DNA from: Pedobacter roseus
GTDB taxonomy: Bacteria; Bacteroidota; Bacteroidia; Sphingobacteriales; Sphingobacteriaceae
Direction of reading: 5' to 3'
Assembly (NCBI RefSeq): GCF_014395225.1
Contig: NZ_CP060723.1
Span: forward strand, 2,542,001-2,606,000
Length of the DNA stretch: 64,000 bases
Shown: in pieces, positions 24,825-34,072 of the stretch
How the letters are laid out: each line of letters opens with the position of its first letter
How positions within the stretch are numbered: position 1 is the stretch's first letter
Notes under the pieces: generated by a model
Databases searched by the model: none
Seen by the model: only the letters and a program-made list of their open reading frames with translations
Told to the model about the DNA's origin: nothing
Program-made: the position numbers and the translations under genes

Positions 24825-25169
24825 TTAGTTCAAACTGCAATAATCCAAATTACCGTCCCAAATTTCTTTTTCGTTTGTTAAAATTTCTAAAAAATCTATT
24901 TTACCATTTGTAATATCCAGGCAATACGTTAATTCTTTTTTCAGCCTCGGATTAGTTAGCTTGGGTTCAGCACTAAGTAAACCATTTGCAAATTCTTCTT
25001 CTTCAAAGTCTTTTAGGTACCCAAAATTTATATACAAACCTGTACCTGTTAGCCTCGTAGTTTCAATTCTTATAAATTCTAAATGCGCATGCAAATAATT
25101 AAATTTATCTGAATTATCATTAATTATCGTTTTAAGCAACAATAGCTCGAATTCGCTTAATTCAGTCAT
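24825..25169 (-). CDS. Hypothetical protein downstream of hemF
   Basis: A 114-residue acidic cytosolic protein (MTELSEFELLLLKTIINDNS...). Its ATG directly abuts the hemF stop, so the two form an operon. Not recognised; the sequence suggests a small alpha/beta protein like immunity-type or DUF proteins common in this phylum. Confidence 0.65.
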   Translation of the reverse strand: MTELSEFELLLLKTIINDNSDKFNYLHAHLEFIRIETTRLTGTGLYINFGYLKDFEEEEFANGLLSAEPKLTNPRLKKELTYCLDITNGKIDFLEILTNEKEIWDGNLDYCSLN

Positions 25170-26084
25170 TTAAACCCAGTTAATTCCTTTTTTAAGTAGT
25201 TGCACCGTCTTATATTCTTCTGAATTAACTTCAGGTTGCACATTATAACCCCAGTTCGCCTGAGGTGGCAAACTCATCAAAATAGATTCAATTCGTCCGT
25301 TGGTTTCCAGTCCGAATTTTGTGCCCGAATCGTAAACCAGGTTAAACTCTACATAACGACTACGGCGTTGGTATTGCCATTCTTTGTGTGCTTCGGTAAA
25401 TTCTTTATCGCGGTTTCGATCAATCAATTCAGTATAAATCGGTAAAAATGTTTCGCCAACATTCGCAGAGAAATCTAAAATCTGCTCCCACGATAAATTG
25501 GTATTCTCAGGCTTTAATCTGTCATAAAAAATACCACCAATGCCACGGGTTTCTTCACGGTGTTTAATGAAAAAATAATCATCGGCGTGAGTTTTAAATT
25601 TCGGGTAAAAATCAGTACTGAAATCATCACAGGCCTGTTTTAATTTATGGTGAAAAAAACGGGCATCGTTTTCGAACACATAATGCGGCGTTAAATCGAT
25701 ACCACCACCAAACCAGCGGGTTTCTTCATTTAATTCGAAATAACGGATATTCATGTGGATGATTGGCACCAAAGGATGATTTGGATGGATCACAATAGAA
25801 ACGCCGGTTGCGAAAAAATCATCTTCGGTAACGTTAAAAGCTTTTTTTACAGCTTCGGGCAATTTGCCATGTACTGCAGAAAAATTAACCCCACCTTTTT
25901 CAATAACCGCACCATTTTGCATAATCCGGGTACGGCCGCCTCCCCCACCGCTTCTCTCCCAAAGTTCCTCTTCAAATTTTCCTTTGCCATCGGCAATTTC
26001 CAATCCACGGCAAATTTCATCCTGAATTTGCTTATATCGCTCTGCTACTTCTTCTTTAAACATGACGGCCTTTTCTATTTCCAT
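25170..26084 (-). CDS. hemF: Oxygen-dependent coproporphyrinogen III oxidase
   Basis: Converts coproporphyrinogen III to protoporphyrinogen IX with O2 in haem synthesis. The 304-residue length and motifs fit: GGGGGRTRIMQNG, ARFFHHKLKQACD, RGIGGIFYD, YVEFNLVYDSGTKFGL and the C-terminal ILMSLPPQANWGYN. Cytosolic enzyme. A 114-residue unknown gene follows directly. Confidence 0.96.
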   Translation of the reverse strand: MEIEKAVMFKEEVAERYKQIQDEICRGLEIADGKGKFEEELWERSGGGGGRTRIMQNGAVIEKGGVNFSAVHGKLPEAVKKAFNVTEDDFFATGVSIVIHPNHPLVPIIHMNIRYFELNEETRWFGGGIDLTPHYVFENDARFFHHKLKQACDDFSTDFYPKFKTHADDYFFIKHREETRGIGGIFYDRLKPENTNLSWEQILDFSANVGETFLPIYTELIDRNRDKEFTEAHKEWQYQRRSRYVEFNLVYDSGTKFGLETNGRIESILMSLPPQANWGYNVQPEVNSEEYKTVQLLKKGINWV

Positions 26085-26176
26085 ACAAATTTAAGCCTAT
26101 TAAAGCAGCTATATTGATTTATGTTTAGATAGTACATTTTATTGACATTGCTGTTAGTCCGGAGTCTAATCAAACG

Positions 26177-27409
26177 CTAATTTTCTAAATAATTAAGGTC
26201 CTTGTTAAAGCTTTCTTTTAAATAAACCACCGAAACCATCGCAATTATCGTTACAATCCCCATTACGATAAATCCGGCCGAAACTATATTGTAACGGTGA
26301 ACAAAAAACTCGAAAACTAAGGTTATAGGAATTAAAGCACCACGGACAAAATTTGGCGCTGTTGTAGTTACAGTAGACCTGATATTTGTACCGAATTGTT
26401 CGGCGGCGATGGTTACAAATGTTGCCCAATAGCCAACTGCAAAACCCATAAATAAACAGATCAGAATAAAACTGCTTTCGGTTAAGCCTGTACTGGTTAA
26501 ATACACAATTACTGTAATTACCGAAAGACTTTGAAAAATAAGAACTGTTTTTCTGCGGGACTTTAATACCTGCGCCAAAAAGCCGCAAACTACATCGCCA
26601 ATGGCGATACCAAAATAGGTATACATAATGCCCGTACCCGCGTTAAGCAGTTCCTTTGCACCAAGTGCTTTTCCAATCTCTGGCGATTGGGTAACCAAAA
26701 TCCCTACAATGAACCAAAGCGGAAGCCCTAAACAGATACAAGCCAGATATTTTAAAAATCGCTTTCTATTCGAAAAAAGCATAAAGAAATTGCCTTTCGA
26801 AACTTCAGAGCTTTGTTCAGCATGTTTGAACATTCCCGATTCGAAAGTACCAACACGTAAAAGTAACAGCAACAGTCCCATTCCGCCACCCACAAAATAA
26901 GAAGTTTGCCAGGTAAAATGTTTTCCAATCGTAGCTGCAGCCGCTGCACCCAATAATCCGATACCCGCCACAACCATGGTTCCGTATCCACGTTTTTCTT
27001 TATCCATGGTTTCGGTAACCAAAGTAATTCCGGCTCCAAGTTCTCCAGCCAGGCCAATGCCCGCTATAAACCTGATAATGGCATAAGTGTGCACATCAGT
27101 TGCAAAACCATTGGCTATATTGGCCAACGAATACATTAAGATAGAGCCAAACAACACTTTAATCCGACCAAATTTATCGCCTATAATGCCCCAAAGCAAT
27201 CCTCCAAGCAACAAACCGAACATCTGCATATTAATTACATACTCCCCTTCGGTACGCATGTGTTCAGCAGAAACACCTATATCAGTAAAGCTTTTAAGAC
27301 GTACAACGGAGAATAAAACAAGATCGTAAATGTCAACGAAATAGCCCAGAGCGGCTACAATAACTAAGAAAATTACATTACGGCTGTTGGTTTTTGCTTG
27401 ATGATCCAT
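26177..27409 (-). CDS. MFS transporter
   Basis: A 410-residue major facilitator with 12 predicted transmembrane helices. GDKFGRIKVLFGS is the loop 2-3 motif; FIAGIGLAGELGAGITLVTE resembles sugar/acid symporter-type helix 4. The central loop (about 190-215) is hydrophilic. It resembles metabolite:H+ symporters (proline/betaine or aromatic acid type), but the substrate is not evident. A strong terminator at 27477 separates it from the upstream lipoprotein gene. Confidence 0.85.
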   Translation of the reverse strand: MDHQAKTNSRNVIFLVIVAALGYFVDIYDLVLFSVVRLKSFTDIGVSAEHMRTEGEYVINMQMFGLLLGGLLWGIIGDKFGRIKVLFGSILMYSLANIANGFATDVHTYAIIRFIAGIGLAGELGAGITLVTETMDKEKRGYGTMVVAGIGLLGAAAAATIGKHFTWQTSYFVGGGMGLLLLLLRVGTFESGMFKHAEQSSEVSKGNFFMLFSNRKRFLKYLACICLGLPLWFIVGILVTQSPEIGKALGAKELLNAGTGIMYTYFGIAIGDVVCGFLAQVLKSRRKTVLIFQSLSVITVIVYLTSTGLTESSFILICLFMGFAVGYWATFVTIAAEQFGTNIRSTVTTTAPNFVRGALIPITLVFEFFVHRYNIVSAGFIVMGIVTIIAMVSVVYLKESFNKDLNYLEN

Positions 27410-27476
27410 TTAATTATTTGGTTTAAACGCTGAAAGTACGCAATAACACAAATATTTAAAATAGATTTTTAAAAAT

Positions 27477-27505
27477 AAAAGCCACTCTGTGTCAGAGTGG
27501 CTTTT
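27477..27505. terminator. Bidirectional-looking terminator hairpin
   Basis: AAAAGCCACTCTG-TGT-CAGAGTGGCTTTT is a perfect 13-bp stem with a 3-nt loop, A-rich before and T-rich after. It lies 7 bases past the stop of the small lipoprotein gene. Confidence 0.88.
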
Positions 27506-27511
27506 AAGATC

Positions 27512-27721
27512 CTACATAGGAGGATTCTTTTTTGTGGTGTCAGGTGGCATTTTTGTTGTCGTGTCTGGCATCTTTTTAGATGTTGTATCCATTGGTGCCG
27601 TAGTTGTCGAATCCATCTTAGTACTGTCTGAAGAACCAGCCATATTTTTTGACGAATTGCATGCTGATGTGGCTATCATAAGAGAACCTGCAAAAGCAAG
27701 ACTTAAAATCATTTTTTTCAT
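27512..27721 (-). CDS. Small Thr/Pro/Lys-rich lipoprotein
   Basis: A 69-residue protein with a lipoprotein signal peptide (LAFAGSLMIATSAC, Cys about 21) and a low-complexity mature part of S/T/D/P/K repeats (DTTSKKMPDTTTKMPPDTTK). Such short disordered lipoproteins are common in Sphingobacteriaceae; function unknown. Confidence 0.75.
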   Translation of the reverse strand: MKKMILSLAFAGSLMIATSACNSSKNMAGSSDSTKMDSTTTAPMDTTSKKMPDTTTKMPPDTTKKNPPM

Positions 27722-27845
27722 AGTTTTTATTGTTATCTATCATCCTAACAACCTTATCATCATTTGGTTTTATTTTTTTTCTTCAAACCGGTTGTTTTTT
27801 AATGAATAACTTTGAATATTAAGCCATTACAAAAAAGAATAATCA

Positions 27846-28154
27846 CTATTCGTGATGGATTTTTAATTTATTCAAGAGCTCTGGCGATACATTTTCGGCA
27901 TATACACCATAGCCATCCACCAAAACCCCTTTTAAATTTCCAACATTTGATGAGATGGCATATACAACGGCGCTATCGGCAGGATCGGTCATCCCTTCAA
28001 AACGGTAAACTTCCTCAATTTCAAATTCTTCAGGCATCAGGAACAGATCAATTGATTTGCACTCCAAACCATCAGGTGTTAAATTGAAATCCAAATTGTA
28101 ACCGCGACTATCTAAATCTGTTAAAGCGCCGCTAATCGTATCGTAAACATGCAT
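27846..28154 (-). CDS. Conserved hypothetical protein (PRPP-synthetase-like misnomer family)
   Basis: A 102-residue cytosolic protein (ISGALTDLDSRGYNLDFNLT, PEEFEIEEVYRFEGMTDPAD, VYAISSNVGNLKGVLVDGYG). This conserved family in Bacteroidota is sometimes labelled phosphoribosylpyrophosphate synthetase in databases, which it cannot be at this length. Function unknown. Confidence 0.75.
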   Translation of the reverse strand: MHVYDTISGALTDLDSRGYNLDFNLTPDGLECKSIDLFLMPEEFEIEEVYRFEGMTDPADSAVVYAISSNVGNLKGVLVDGYGVYAENVSPELLNKLKIHHE

Positions 28155-28233
28155 AACCTAAATTACGGAAATATTACTAAAACAACATCGACAAAACTTT
28201 AAAAGGTGATAAAACTTTCTGATATTAGTAAAT

Positions 28234-28719
28234 ATGATTATTTCTCAAAACACCCTGAAATGGGTAATGCGCTTTTACCCGCCTTTGTTTTTTCAGCGCA
28301 TTTGGGTTCAGAAATTTGAAAATGAATTTAGAAGCTGTACGGTCAAACTAAGTAAGAGTTTCCTGAATAAAAATTATAATGGCTCTATTTTTGGAGGAAC
28401 TATTTATGCCGCAACCGATCCTTTTTATGCCTTATTGTTTGATCAATTGATGCAAAGGCGCGGATTTAAAGTGCGTGTTTGGCTAAAAAGTGCCTCTATA
28501 CAATATTTAAAACCAGGCCGCTCTACCTTATATTTTACCATAACGGTAACTGACGAAATGCTGAATGAGGCTGAGCATGCTTTAAAAACCGTTGGGAAAT
28601 TTGTAAAAGCCTATCCAATGGAAATTACCAACAAAAATGGAGAGTTGTGTGCTACCGTGATGAATGAAGTATATATCCGAAACCTGCACCAGGGCGAAAC
28701 GCCGAGGGTTGCTTACTAA
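28234..28719 (+). CDS. DUF4442 (hotdog-fold thioesterase-like) protein
   Basis: A 161-residue protein matching DUF4442: NYNGSIFGGTIYAATDPFYA contains the helix of the hotdog fold, and VRVWLKSASIQYLKPG the following strands. Related proteins are acyl-CoA thioesterases, but activity is unproven here. It is followed 10 bases later by the Schlafen/AlbA_2-like gene. Confidence 0.8.
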   Translation: MIISQNTLKWVMRFYPPLFFQRIWVQKFENEFRSCTVKLSKSFLNKNYNGSIFGGTIYAATDPFYALLFDQLMQRRGFKVRVWLKSASIQYLKPGRSTLYFTITVTDEMLNEAEHALKTVGKFVKAYPMEITNKNGELCATVMNEVYIRNLHQGETPRVAY

Positions 28720-28729
28720 TTTTTAGATT

Positions 28730-29359
28730 ATGCCGAGTATTAAGAGTTTAATTTTGCAGGGCGAGGGTGTGATGCTCGATTTTAAGAAAACCATTACCAG
28801 TACCGAAAAAATTGCCAAAAGTTTAGTTGCTTTTGCCAATAATAAAGGTGGTAAGTTATTGATAGGCGTAGCCGATGATGGCTCGATTAAAGGCGTAAAA
28901 TCGGAAGAAGAAGAAAAATACATGATTTTAACTTCTGCACACCAGTTTTGTAAACCTGCTATCGAACCACATTTTGAAGAAATTTATGTCGATGATAAAC
29001 TGGTTTTAGTAGTAAATATTCCTGAAAGCGATACCAAACCCCATTACGCACTTGATGACCAGAAAAAATGGTGGGCCTACATCCGCATTGATGATAAATG
29101 TGTGCTCGCCAGCCGCATCATTGTTGAAGTATTGAAACAGGAATATAAAAGCAATGGTGTGCTTATCTCCTATTCTGAAAACGAAAAAAAGCTGCTCGAA
29201 TACCTGGAGCAGAATGATAAAATAACCCTGAAAGAATTTAGCAAGCTGCTGCGAAGTTCTTATCGGAAAGCCCAAAAGGTTTTGGTTAATTTAATTTTAA
29301 CCAATGTGATTAAATCGCATACTACCGAAAAGGAAGAGTATTTTACAGCGGTGAGGTAG
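28730..29359 (+). CDS. AlbA_2/Schlafen-type ATP-binding domain protein with HTH
   Basis: A 209-residue protein. Residues ~5-120 match the AlbA_2 (divergent AAA-4) domain: EGVMLDFKKTI, then IAKSLVAFANNKGGKLLIGV and GSIKGVKSEEEE. The C-terminal ~60 residues look like a winged helix (KITLKEFSKLLRSSYRKAQK). Members are thought to act as transcription or nucleic-acid-binding factors. Confidence 0.82.
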   Translation: MPSIKSLILQGEGVMLDFKKTITSTEKIAKSLVAFANNKGGKLLIGVADDGSIKGVKSEEEEKYMILTSAHQFCKPAIEPHFEEIYVDDKLVLVVNIPESDTKPHYALDDQKKWWAYIRIDDKCVLASRIIVEVLKQEYKSNGVLISYSENEKKLLEYLEQNDKITLKEFSKLLRSSYRKAQKVLVNLILTNVIKSHTTEKEEYFTAVR

Positions 29360-29396
29360 TTAAAATATGACTATAATAGCGCTCCATTAAAGCAGT

Positions 29397-29475
29397 CGTC
29401 ATTCCCGCGCAGGCGGGAATCTTAATCTTTAGGCTTATTGCATTAAAATTCCCAATCAACCCGATAGCTATCGGA
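29397..29475. repeat. Dispersed palindromic repeat, copy A
   Basis: CGTCATTCCC-GCGCAGG-CGGGAAT opens the element, then CTTAATCTTTAGGCTTATTG and ATTCCCAATCAA, ending with the palindrome CCGATAGCTATCGG (29461-29474). Related copies lie near 39297 and 60780. A second type of repeat, GTTGCACTACGCTCGAAATG, follows near 29533. No gene is visible in 29360-29631. Confidence 0.7.
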
Positions 29476-29631
29476 TGAAGTGCAATCCGGGAAGTTCGGG
29501 AGAAAGATTTAATTCTGTAGATTTCTCGGCTCCGTTGCACTACGCTCGAAATGACGATAACTCGGGGAATTGTACATTAACTTTTCTACATCTCTATTTT
29601 TTGAGCTTTAAAAACGCGACCTTTGCAGACT

Positions 29632-31002
29632 ATGTTTTCTAAAATTTACACCAGGTATAAACCATACTACAAAGAAAATCTTCATTTGGCACTGCCGATT
29701 GTAGGCTCTCAGGTAGGTCATACATTGGTGCACATGACCGATAGTATTATTGTTGGTCATTTTACCGATACCATTCAATTAGCGGCTGTTTCGCTGGTTA
29801 ACAGCATATTTATGCTCATTTTAGTGATCGGTTTGGGCATTTCTTATGGTTTAACCCCATTGATTGCCCAGGAAAACGGTCGTCAGAATTATGATGAATG
29901 CGGAAAACTCTTATCAAACAGTTTAATCATCAATATCTGTGTTGGGATATTATTATACATATTGGTGCAATTGGGAATATTTTTCGTAATCGATCACCTC
30001 GAGCAAACTCCGGAAGTGGTGCGTTATGCAAAACCTTACCTCAACCTTTTATCAGTATCCATTATCCCATTATTGGTTTTTCAAACTTTTAAACAATTTG
30101 CAGAAGGTCTTGGGTTTACCAAACAAGCCATGTTCGTTTCTATCTGGGGAAATGCCCTGAACATTATTTTAGGGATTATTTTTGTTAAAGGCATATTCGG
30201 CTTTAAATCAATGGGTGTTAGCGGCGTTGGTTTAAGCACTTTGATCGACAGGATCCTGATGGCGACTGTAATGTCTTTTTATGTGTTGCGTTCACAACAC
30301 TTTAAAAAGTATCTGATCAGTTTCAAGGCTACATTTTTCGACAAATTAAGGGCCATTAAAATTGCGAAGATCGGAATGCCGGTTGCCATGCAATATTCTT
30401 TCGAGATCAGCGCTTTTAGCGGTGCTGCTGTATTAATCGGCACCATTGGTGCAGTAGAACAGGCCGCGCATCAGATTGCAATCAGTTTGGCTGCCATGAC
30501 CTACATGATTGCCAGTGGTGTAGCTTCTGCAGCAACAATTAAAACCGGAAACAACTTTGGTAAGAATAATTTCGACGATTTACGAAAATCAGCAATTGCG
30601 AGTTACCATGTTATTTTACTCTTTATGTCGTTTACAGCCATTATTTTCGTACTGGCCAACAACATCATGCCTTTTATTTATACCGAAGATGCAGCAGTAA
30701 TCCCTATTGCCGCACAACTATTAATTATTGCAGGCTTTTTCCAATTGTTCGATGGTACACAAGTGGTGGGTTTAGGTGTATTGCGTGGCATTGGTGATGT
30801 AAACATTCCAACTTTTATCACATTTTTAGCCTATTGGGTAGTTGGAATCCCAGTGGGATATTTATTGGGATTTTATTTTGGTCTGGGTGTTAATGGAATC
30901 TGGTATGGATTAACCCTCGGTTTGTTAACAGCCTCTATCTTATTGTTTTTAAGGTTTCAGAATAAAACAAAGAAGTTAAACCGTGATTCTGCTATTGTTT
31001 AA
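29632..31002 (+). CDS. MATE-family efflux transporter
   Basis: A 456-residue multidrug/Na+ antiporter with 12 predicted helices. The N-terminal half opens LHLALPIVGSQVGHTLVHMT and the second half repeats the MATE fold (KIGMPVAMQYSFEISAFSGA, QIAISLAAMTYMIASGVASA). The ATG at 29632 is chosen over a TTG at 29623. The 3' end overlaps the convergent gene by 11 bases. Confidence 0.93.
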   Translation: MFSKIYTRYKPYYKENLHLALPIVGSQVGHTLVHMTDSIIVGHFTDTIQLAAVSLVNSIFMLILVIGLGISYGLTPLIAQENGRQNYDECGKLLSNSLIINICVGILLYILVQLGIFFVIDHLEQTPEVVRYAKPYLNLLSVSIIPLLVFQTFKQFAEGLGFTKQAMFVSIWGNALNIILGIIFVKGIFGFKSMGVSGVGLSTLIDRILMATVMSFYVLRSQHFKKYLISFKATFFDKLRAIKIAKIGMPVAMQYSFEISAFSGAAVLIGTIGAVEQAAHQIAISLAAMTYMIASGVASAATIKTGNNFGKNNFDDLRKSAIASYHVILLFMSFTAIIFVLANNIMPFIYTEDAAVIPIAAQLLIIAGFFQLFDGTQVVGLGVLRGIGDVNIPTFITFLAYWVVGIPVGYLLGFYFGLGVNGIWYGLTLGLLTASILLFLRFQNKTKKLNRDSAIV

Positions 31003-31600
31003 CAGGATTGCGTTTATTGTAGAGCATAATCGTATTTCTAATCACTTCTACACTAAATTCCTCCTTTGCCAAAAAGAAATCCAATAAATCTTTATCATCG
31101 CCGATTAAGGTATTAAACGCTTCCTTCCTTTGTTTAGCTGAAGTTTTATTGAATATTGTATTTGTTTTGATAGTGTACAAGCTATCTGTATTTATTTTTT
31201 TTGCGTACAGATCAAAACTCCCTACAGTGGCCGCCCCATAACTAGAACCAGGCATGCCGGAAATAGAGAAACCAGCTGTTTTATAAGTTTGAGCTAATTG
31301 GTAAAGGTCAATTCTTCCTTGTTCTAAGGCTGCTAAAAACTTTTTTTTATCTTCTCCTGGCAATTTTTTAGCAATAAAAACAGATTTATCTTTTTTTAGA
31401 AAATATGCGCTGATACTATCCGCAATAACTGGCCTCATTATTCCTCCAGCAATCGGGTTAAACATCAGCATGCCTTTTTTTCCTCTTTGAAAATTACAAT
31501 GAATTGTATCTCCTGTATTCAATACCACATAATCAGACTGGGCCATCGCAATTTGCGATAGAAACAAAATTGGCAGAATTGCCCTTAAGAATTTAAGCAT
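30992..31600 (-). CDS. Hypothetical exported protein
   Basis: A 202-residue protein with a Sec signal peptide (FLRAILPILFLSQIAMAQ). The mature part (DYVVLNTGDTIHCNFQRGKK) resembles exported Bacteroidota proteins of unknown function. Its end overlaps the MATE gene convergently by 11 bases. Confidence 0.75.
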   Translation of the reverse strand: MLKFLRAILPILFLSQIAMAQSDYVVLNTGDTIHCNFQRGKKGMLMFNPIAGGIMRPVIADSISAYFLKKDKSVFIAKKLPGEDKKKFLAALEQGRIDLYQLAQTYKTAGFSISGMPGSSYGAATVGSFDLYAKKINTDSLYTIKTNTIFNKTSAKQRKEAFNTLIGDDKDLLDFFLAKEEFSVEVIRNTIMLYNKRNPVKQ

Positions 31601-31670
31601 AGATCTTTATTGTTGAAGGCTTTGTTGCAAAATAAAATTTATCCTTCGTATAAAGAAAATTAGTCAGAAA

Positions 31671-32405
31671 TTATTTCCCGCCAACATTTACCACTACACC
31701 AACAGTAAAGATAGAGTTGCCCGCAGACATGTATTTGCGGCTCTTTAAGCCAATATTACTACTGGTGGTATATTGTAGCTGGAAAGTTTTGCTAAGCGCC
31801 ATACGTGTAAAAAACACAGGCTCAAAGAAAATATTATCTTCTTTAGGCTGTACTACACCATTTAAAAAGAACCGGTCCATTTTTACATGACTGATTCGCA
31901 ATGCAGTACCATAATTGATCGGGAAATCAGTTCCAAATAAACGCAGGTTATTTTTCTTTTTAGAACTGTAGTTTACCTGTAAAAATGTTTTTCGGTAATC
32001 TACATCCTGAACCTCATTACTGATCAGCACGTCATTTTTGAAATCGCGGAAAGTAATATCACTCCAACCCTTACCTACGCCAGCATAAATTTCTATAATC
32101 CGGTTATTATCAGGTCCGAAAGTATCAAAGTAACCACCACCGATCTCAATTAATTTATGCCCAAAATCTTTTGTTTTTCTTTCGCTGTTCATTCTGGAAC
32201 CACTAAACAATAAACCAACATGGTCTGAAACGGCGTAAGCACCATTCACACTGGCATTACCTTTTAATGAAATGTGAGCGCCTCCGCTAAATTCGCCCTG
32301 TTTACTTAACATTGGCGTATTTGGAACGTTTGGCATATAAACAGAAGAACAACTGGCTGCAAAAAGCGCTAAAACTGGGAGTGTAAATCGTAGGTATTTA
32401 ATCAT
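31671..32405 (-). CDS. Outer-membrane lipoprotein, beta-barrel-like
   Basis: From the ATG at 32405 (MIKYLRFTLPVLALFAASC) this is a 244-residue lipoprotein with lipobox AASC. The frame is open 10 codons upstream. The mature protein consists of alternating strands (GGAHISLKGNASVNGAYAV, DHVGLLFSGSRM) ending in a hydrophobic strand (IFTVGVVVNVGGK), like small outer-membrane barrels. Function unknown. Confidence 0.75.
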   Translation of the reverse strand: MIKYLRFTLPVLALFAASCSSVYMPNVPNTPMLSKQGEFSGGAHISLKGNASVNGAYAVSDHVGLLFSGSRMNSERKTKDFGHKLIEIGGGYFDTFGPDNNRIIEIYAGVGKGWSDITFRDFKNDVLISNEVQDVDYRKTFLQVNYSSKKKNNLRLFGTDFPINYGTALRISHVKMDRFFLNGVVQPKEDNIFFEPVFFTRMALSKTFQLQYTTSSNIGLKSRKYMSAGNSIFTVGVVVNVGGK

Positions 32406-32443
32406 AGATGCTATATAAACAGATTTTAATGACAAAAATTGTG

Positions 32444-33127
32444 TTAGTGCTTCATTTTCATGAAATCCATTACCCTTTTAAATTCGTCGTGTAAACCGGC
32501 TTTTAAATGTATTTTTTCTTGAGTAACAGGGTGAATAAATTCCAGTTCAGAAGCGTGCAGCAACATGGTCGTCATCTCCCATTGCTCTTTGAAAAATTTA
32601 TTCTGTTTGTTGCAACCGTGCGTGCGATCTCCAATAATCGGATGAAGAATATGACTGAAATGACGCCTCAATTGGTGCATTCTTCCGGTTTTAGGAGTAG
32701 CTTCTACCAATGAGTACCGGGAAGTTGGATGTTTACCAAAAGCTACTTCTACCTCTGCTTTTTGAAGCGTTCTGAATGAGGTAAAGGCATCCTGCATGGT
32801 TCCGTTTTCTTTTGCAAGGGGATAATCAATATCCATCACATCAGGTGTAAAACCTCGTAATATCGCTAAATATTTCTTATCAGTTTCTGCATTCATAAAC
32901 TGCTGATGCATAGCAATTTCAGAAGGTTTATCAAAAGCAAACAATAAGATACCGCTGGTTTTGCGATCTAACCTATGTACCGGACTAACATGTTTGCCCA
33001 CCTGATCCCTCAGCATCTGTAGAGCAAATTCGGTCGCATCTCTGGCAATTGAAGATTGATGAACCAAAAGGCCGTGTGGCTTGTTAATTGCAATTAAATT
33101 CTCGTCCTGGTAAATAATCTCCAACAT
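32444..33127 (-). CDS. truC: tRNA pseudouridine synthase TruC-like
   Basis: A 227-residue RluA/TruC-type synthase that makes pseudouridine 65 in tRNA. The catalytic motif HRLDRKTSGILLFAFDK carries the active-site Asp, and GRMHQLRRHFSHILHPIIGD is the C-terminal family signature. The short size without an S4 domain and the opening YQDENLIAINKPHGLLVH favour TruC over RluD. Confidence 0.85.
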   Translation of the reverse strand: MLEIIYQDENLIAINKPHGLLVHQSSIARDATEFALQMLRDQVGKHVSPVHRLDRKTSGILLFAFDKPSEIAMHQQFMNAETDKKYLAILRGFTPDVMDIDYPLAKENGTMQDAFTSFRTLQKAEVEVAFGKHPTSRYSLVEATPKTGRMHQLRRHFSHILHPIIGDRTHGCNKQNKFFKEQWEMTTMLLHASELEFIHPVTQEKIHLKAGLHDEFKRVMDFMKMKH

Positions 33128-33169
33128 ATTGCCGCGAAGATAAGGATATTATGTTTTTTGAGGGACGGC

Positions 33170-34072
33170 TTATGCAAATAAATCAAAAGCCAATCGATAA
33201 GTATTGCAATGTGCATCAACAATGTCCTTAATATCCGTCGAATAGCCCCCGCCCATACTGACCTGTAAAGGCAGGTTTTTATCTTTACAGGCCTGCAGCA
33301 CCATTCTATCGCGTTCTTTACAAGCGGCCTTGCTCAATGCCAGTTTACCCAGTTTATCCGTTGAAAGCACATCTACGCCCGAAAGGTAAAACACAAAATC
33401 AGGTTTAGCACTTTCGAATGCCATTTTGAGATTACCATTTAATATTGATAAATAGGCTTCATCCTGTACGCCATCATCAAGTGGCACATCCAGACTCGAA
33501 ATTTCTTTTCTGAAAGGGAAATTTTTATCGCCGTGCATCGAAAAAGTAAATACCCTGGGTTCATGCTGAAAGATTTCTGCCGTACCATTCCCCTGATGTA
33601 CATCTAAATCAATAATTAAGATACGTTTAGCTAAATTATTATTTAATAAATAGTTAGCTGCAATAGCCTGATCATTCAACATACAAAACCCTTCACCCCA
33701 ATTGCTGCCTGCATGATGCGTTCCTCCGGCCACATTAAATGCAATTCCATTATCCATGGCGAAATAAGCGCCATCAATTGTGCCTTGTGCAATCCTCAGT
33801 TCTCGCTCTACAAGCTGTGCATCCAAAGGGAAGCCAATACGCCGCTGATCTTTGCCAGAAAGCGTTAAATCCCTTAACTGCTCCCAATAAGCTTTTTGGT
33901 GCGTTAACAGGACAATTTTTTCACTCAGTGGCTCGGGACTAAATAAGTTATCCTGCTCAATGGTTCCTTCGTGCAAAAGCTGTTCGGGAATCAGCTCATA
34001 TTTCAACATAGGAAACCGGTGTCCCTCTGGTAAAGGATGTGCGTAAATCGGGTGCCAGGCAATTTTGATCAT
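33170..34072 (-). CDS. Histone deacetylase-family protein
   Basis: A 300-residue arginase/deacetylase-fold metalloenzyme. Zinc- and substrate-site motifs are visible: GGTHHAGSNWGEGFC, LIIDLDVHQGNGTAEIF, and YLSGVDVLSTDKLGKL. Bacterial members deacetylate polyamines or other small amides. Its ATG overlaps the bestrophin stop by one base (TAATG), and kynU lies upstream, so a small-molecule substrate is likely. Confidence 0.88.
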   Translation of the reverse strand: MIKIAWHPIYAHPLPEGHRFPMLKYELIPEQLLHEGTIEQDNLFSPEPLSEKIVLLTHQKAYWEQLRDLTLSGKDQRRIGFPLDAQLVERELRIAQGTIDGAYFAMDNGIAFNVAGGTHHAGSNWGEGFCMLNDQAIAANYLLNNNLAKRILIIDLDVHQGNGTAEIFQHEPRVFTFSMHGDKNFPFRKEISSLDVPLDDGVQDEAYLSILNGNLKMAFESAKPDFVFYLSGVDVLSTDKLGKLALSKAACKERDRMVLQACKDKNLPLQVSMGGGYSTDIKDIVDAHCNTYRLAFDLFA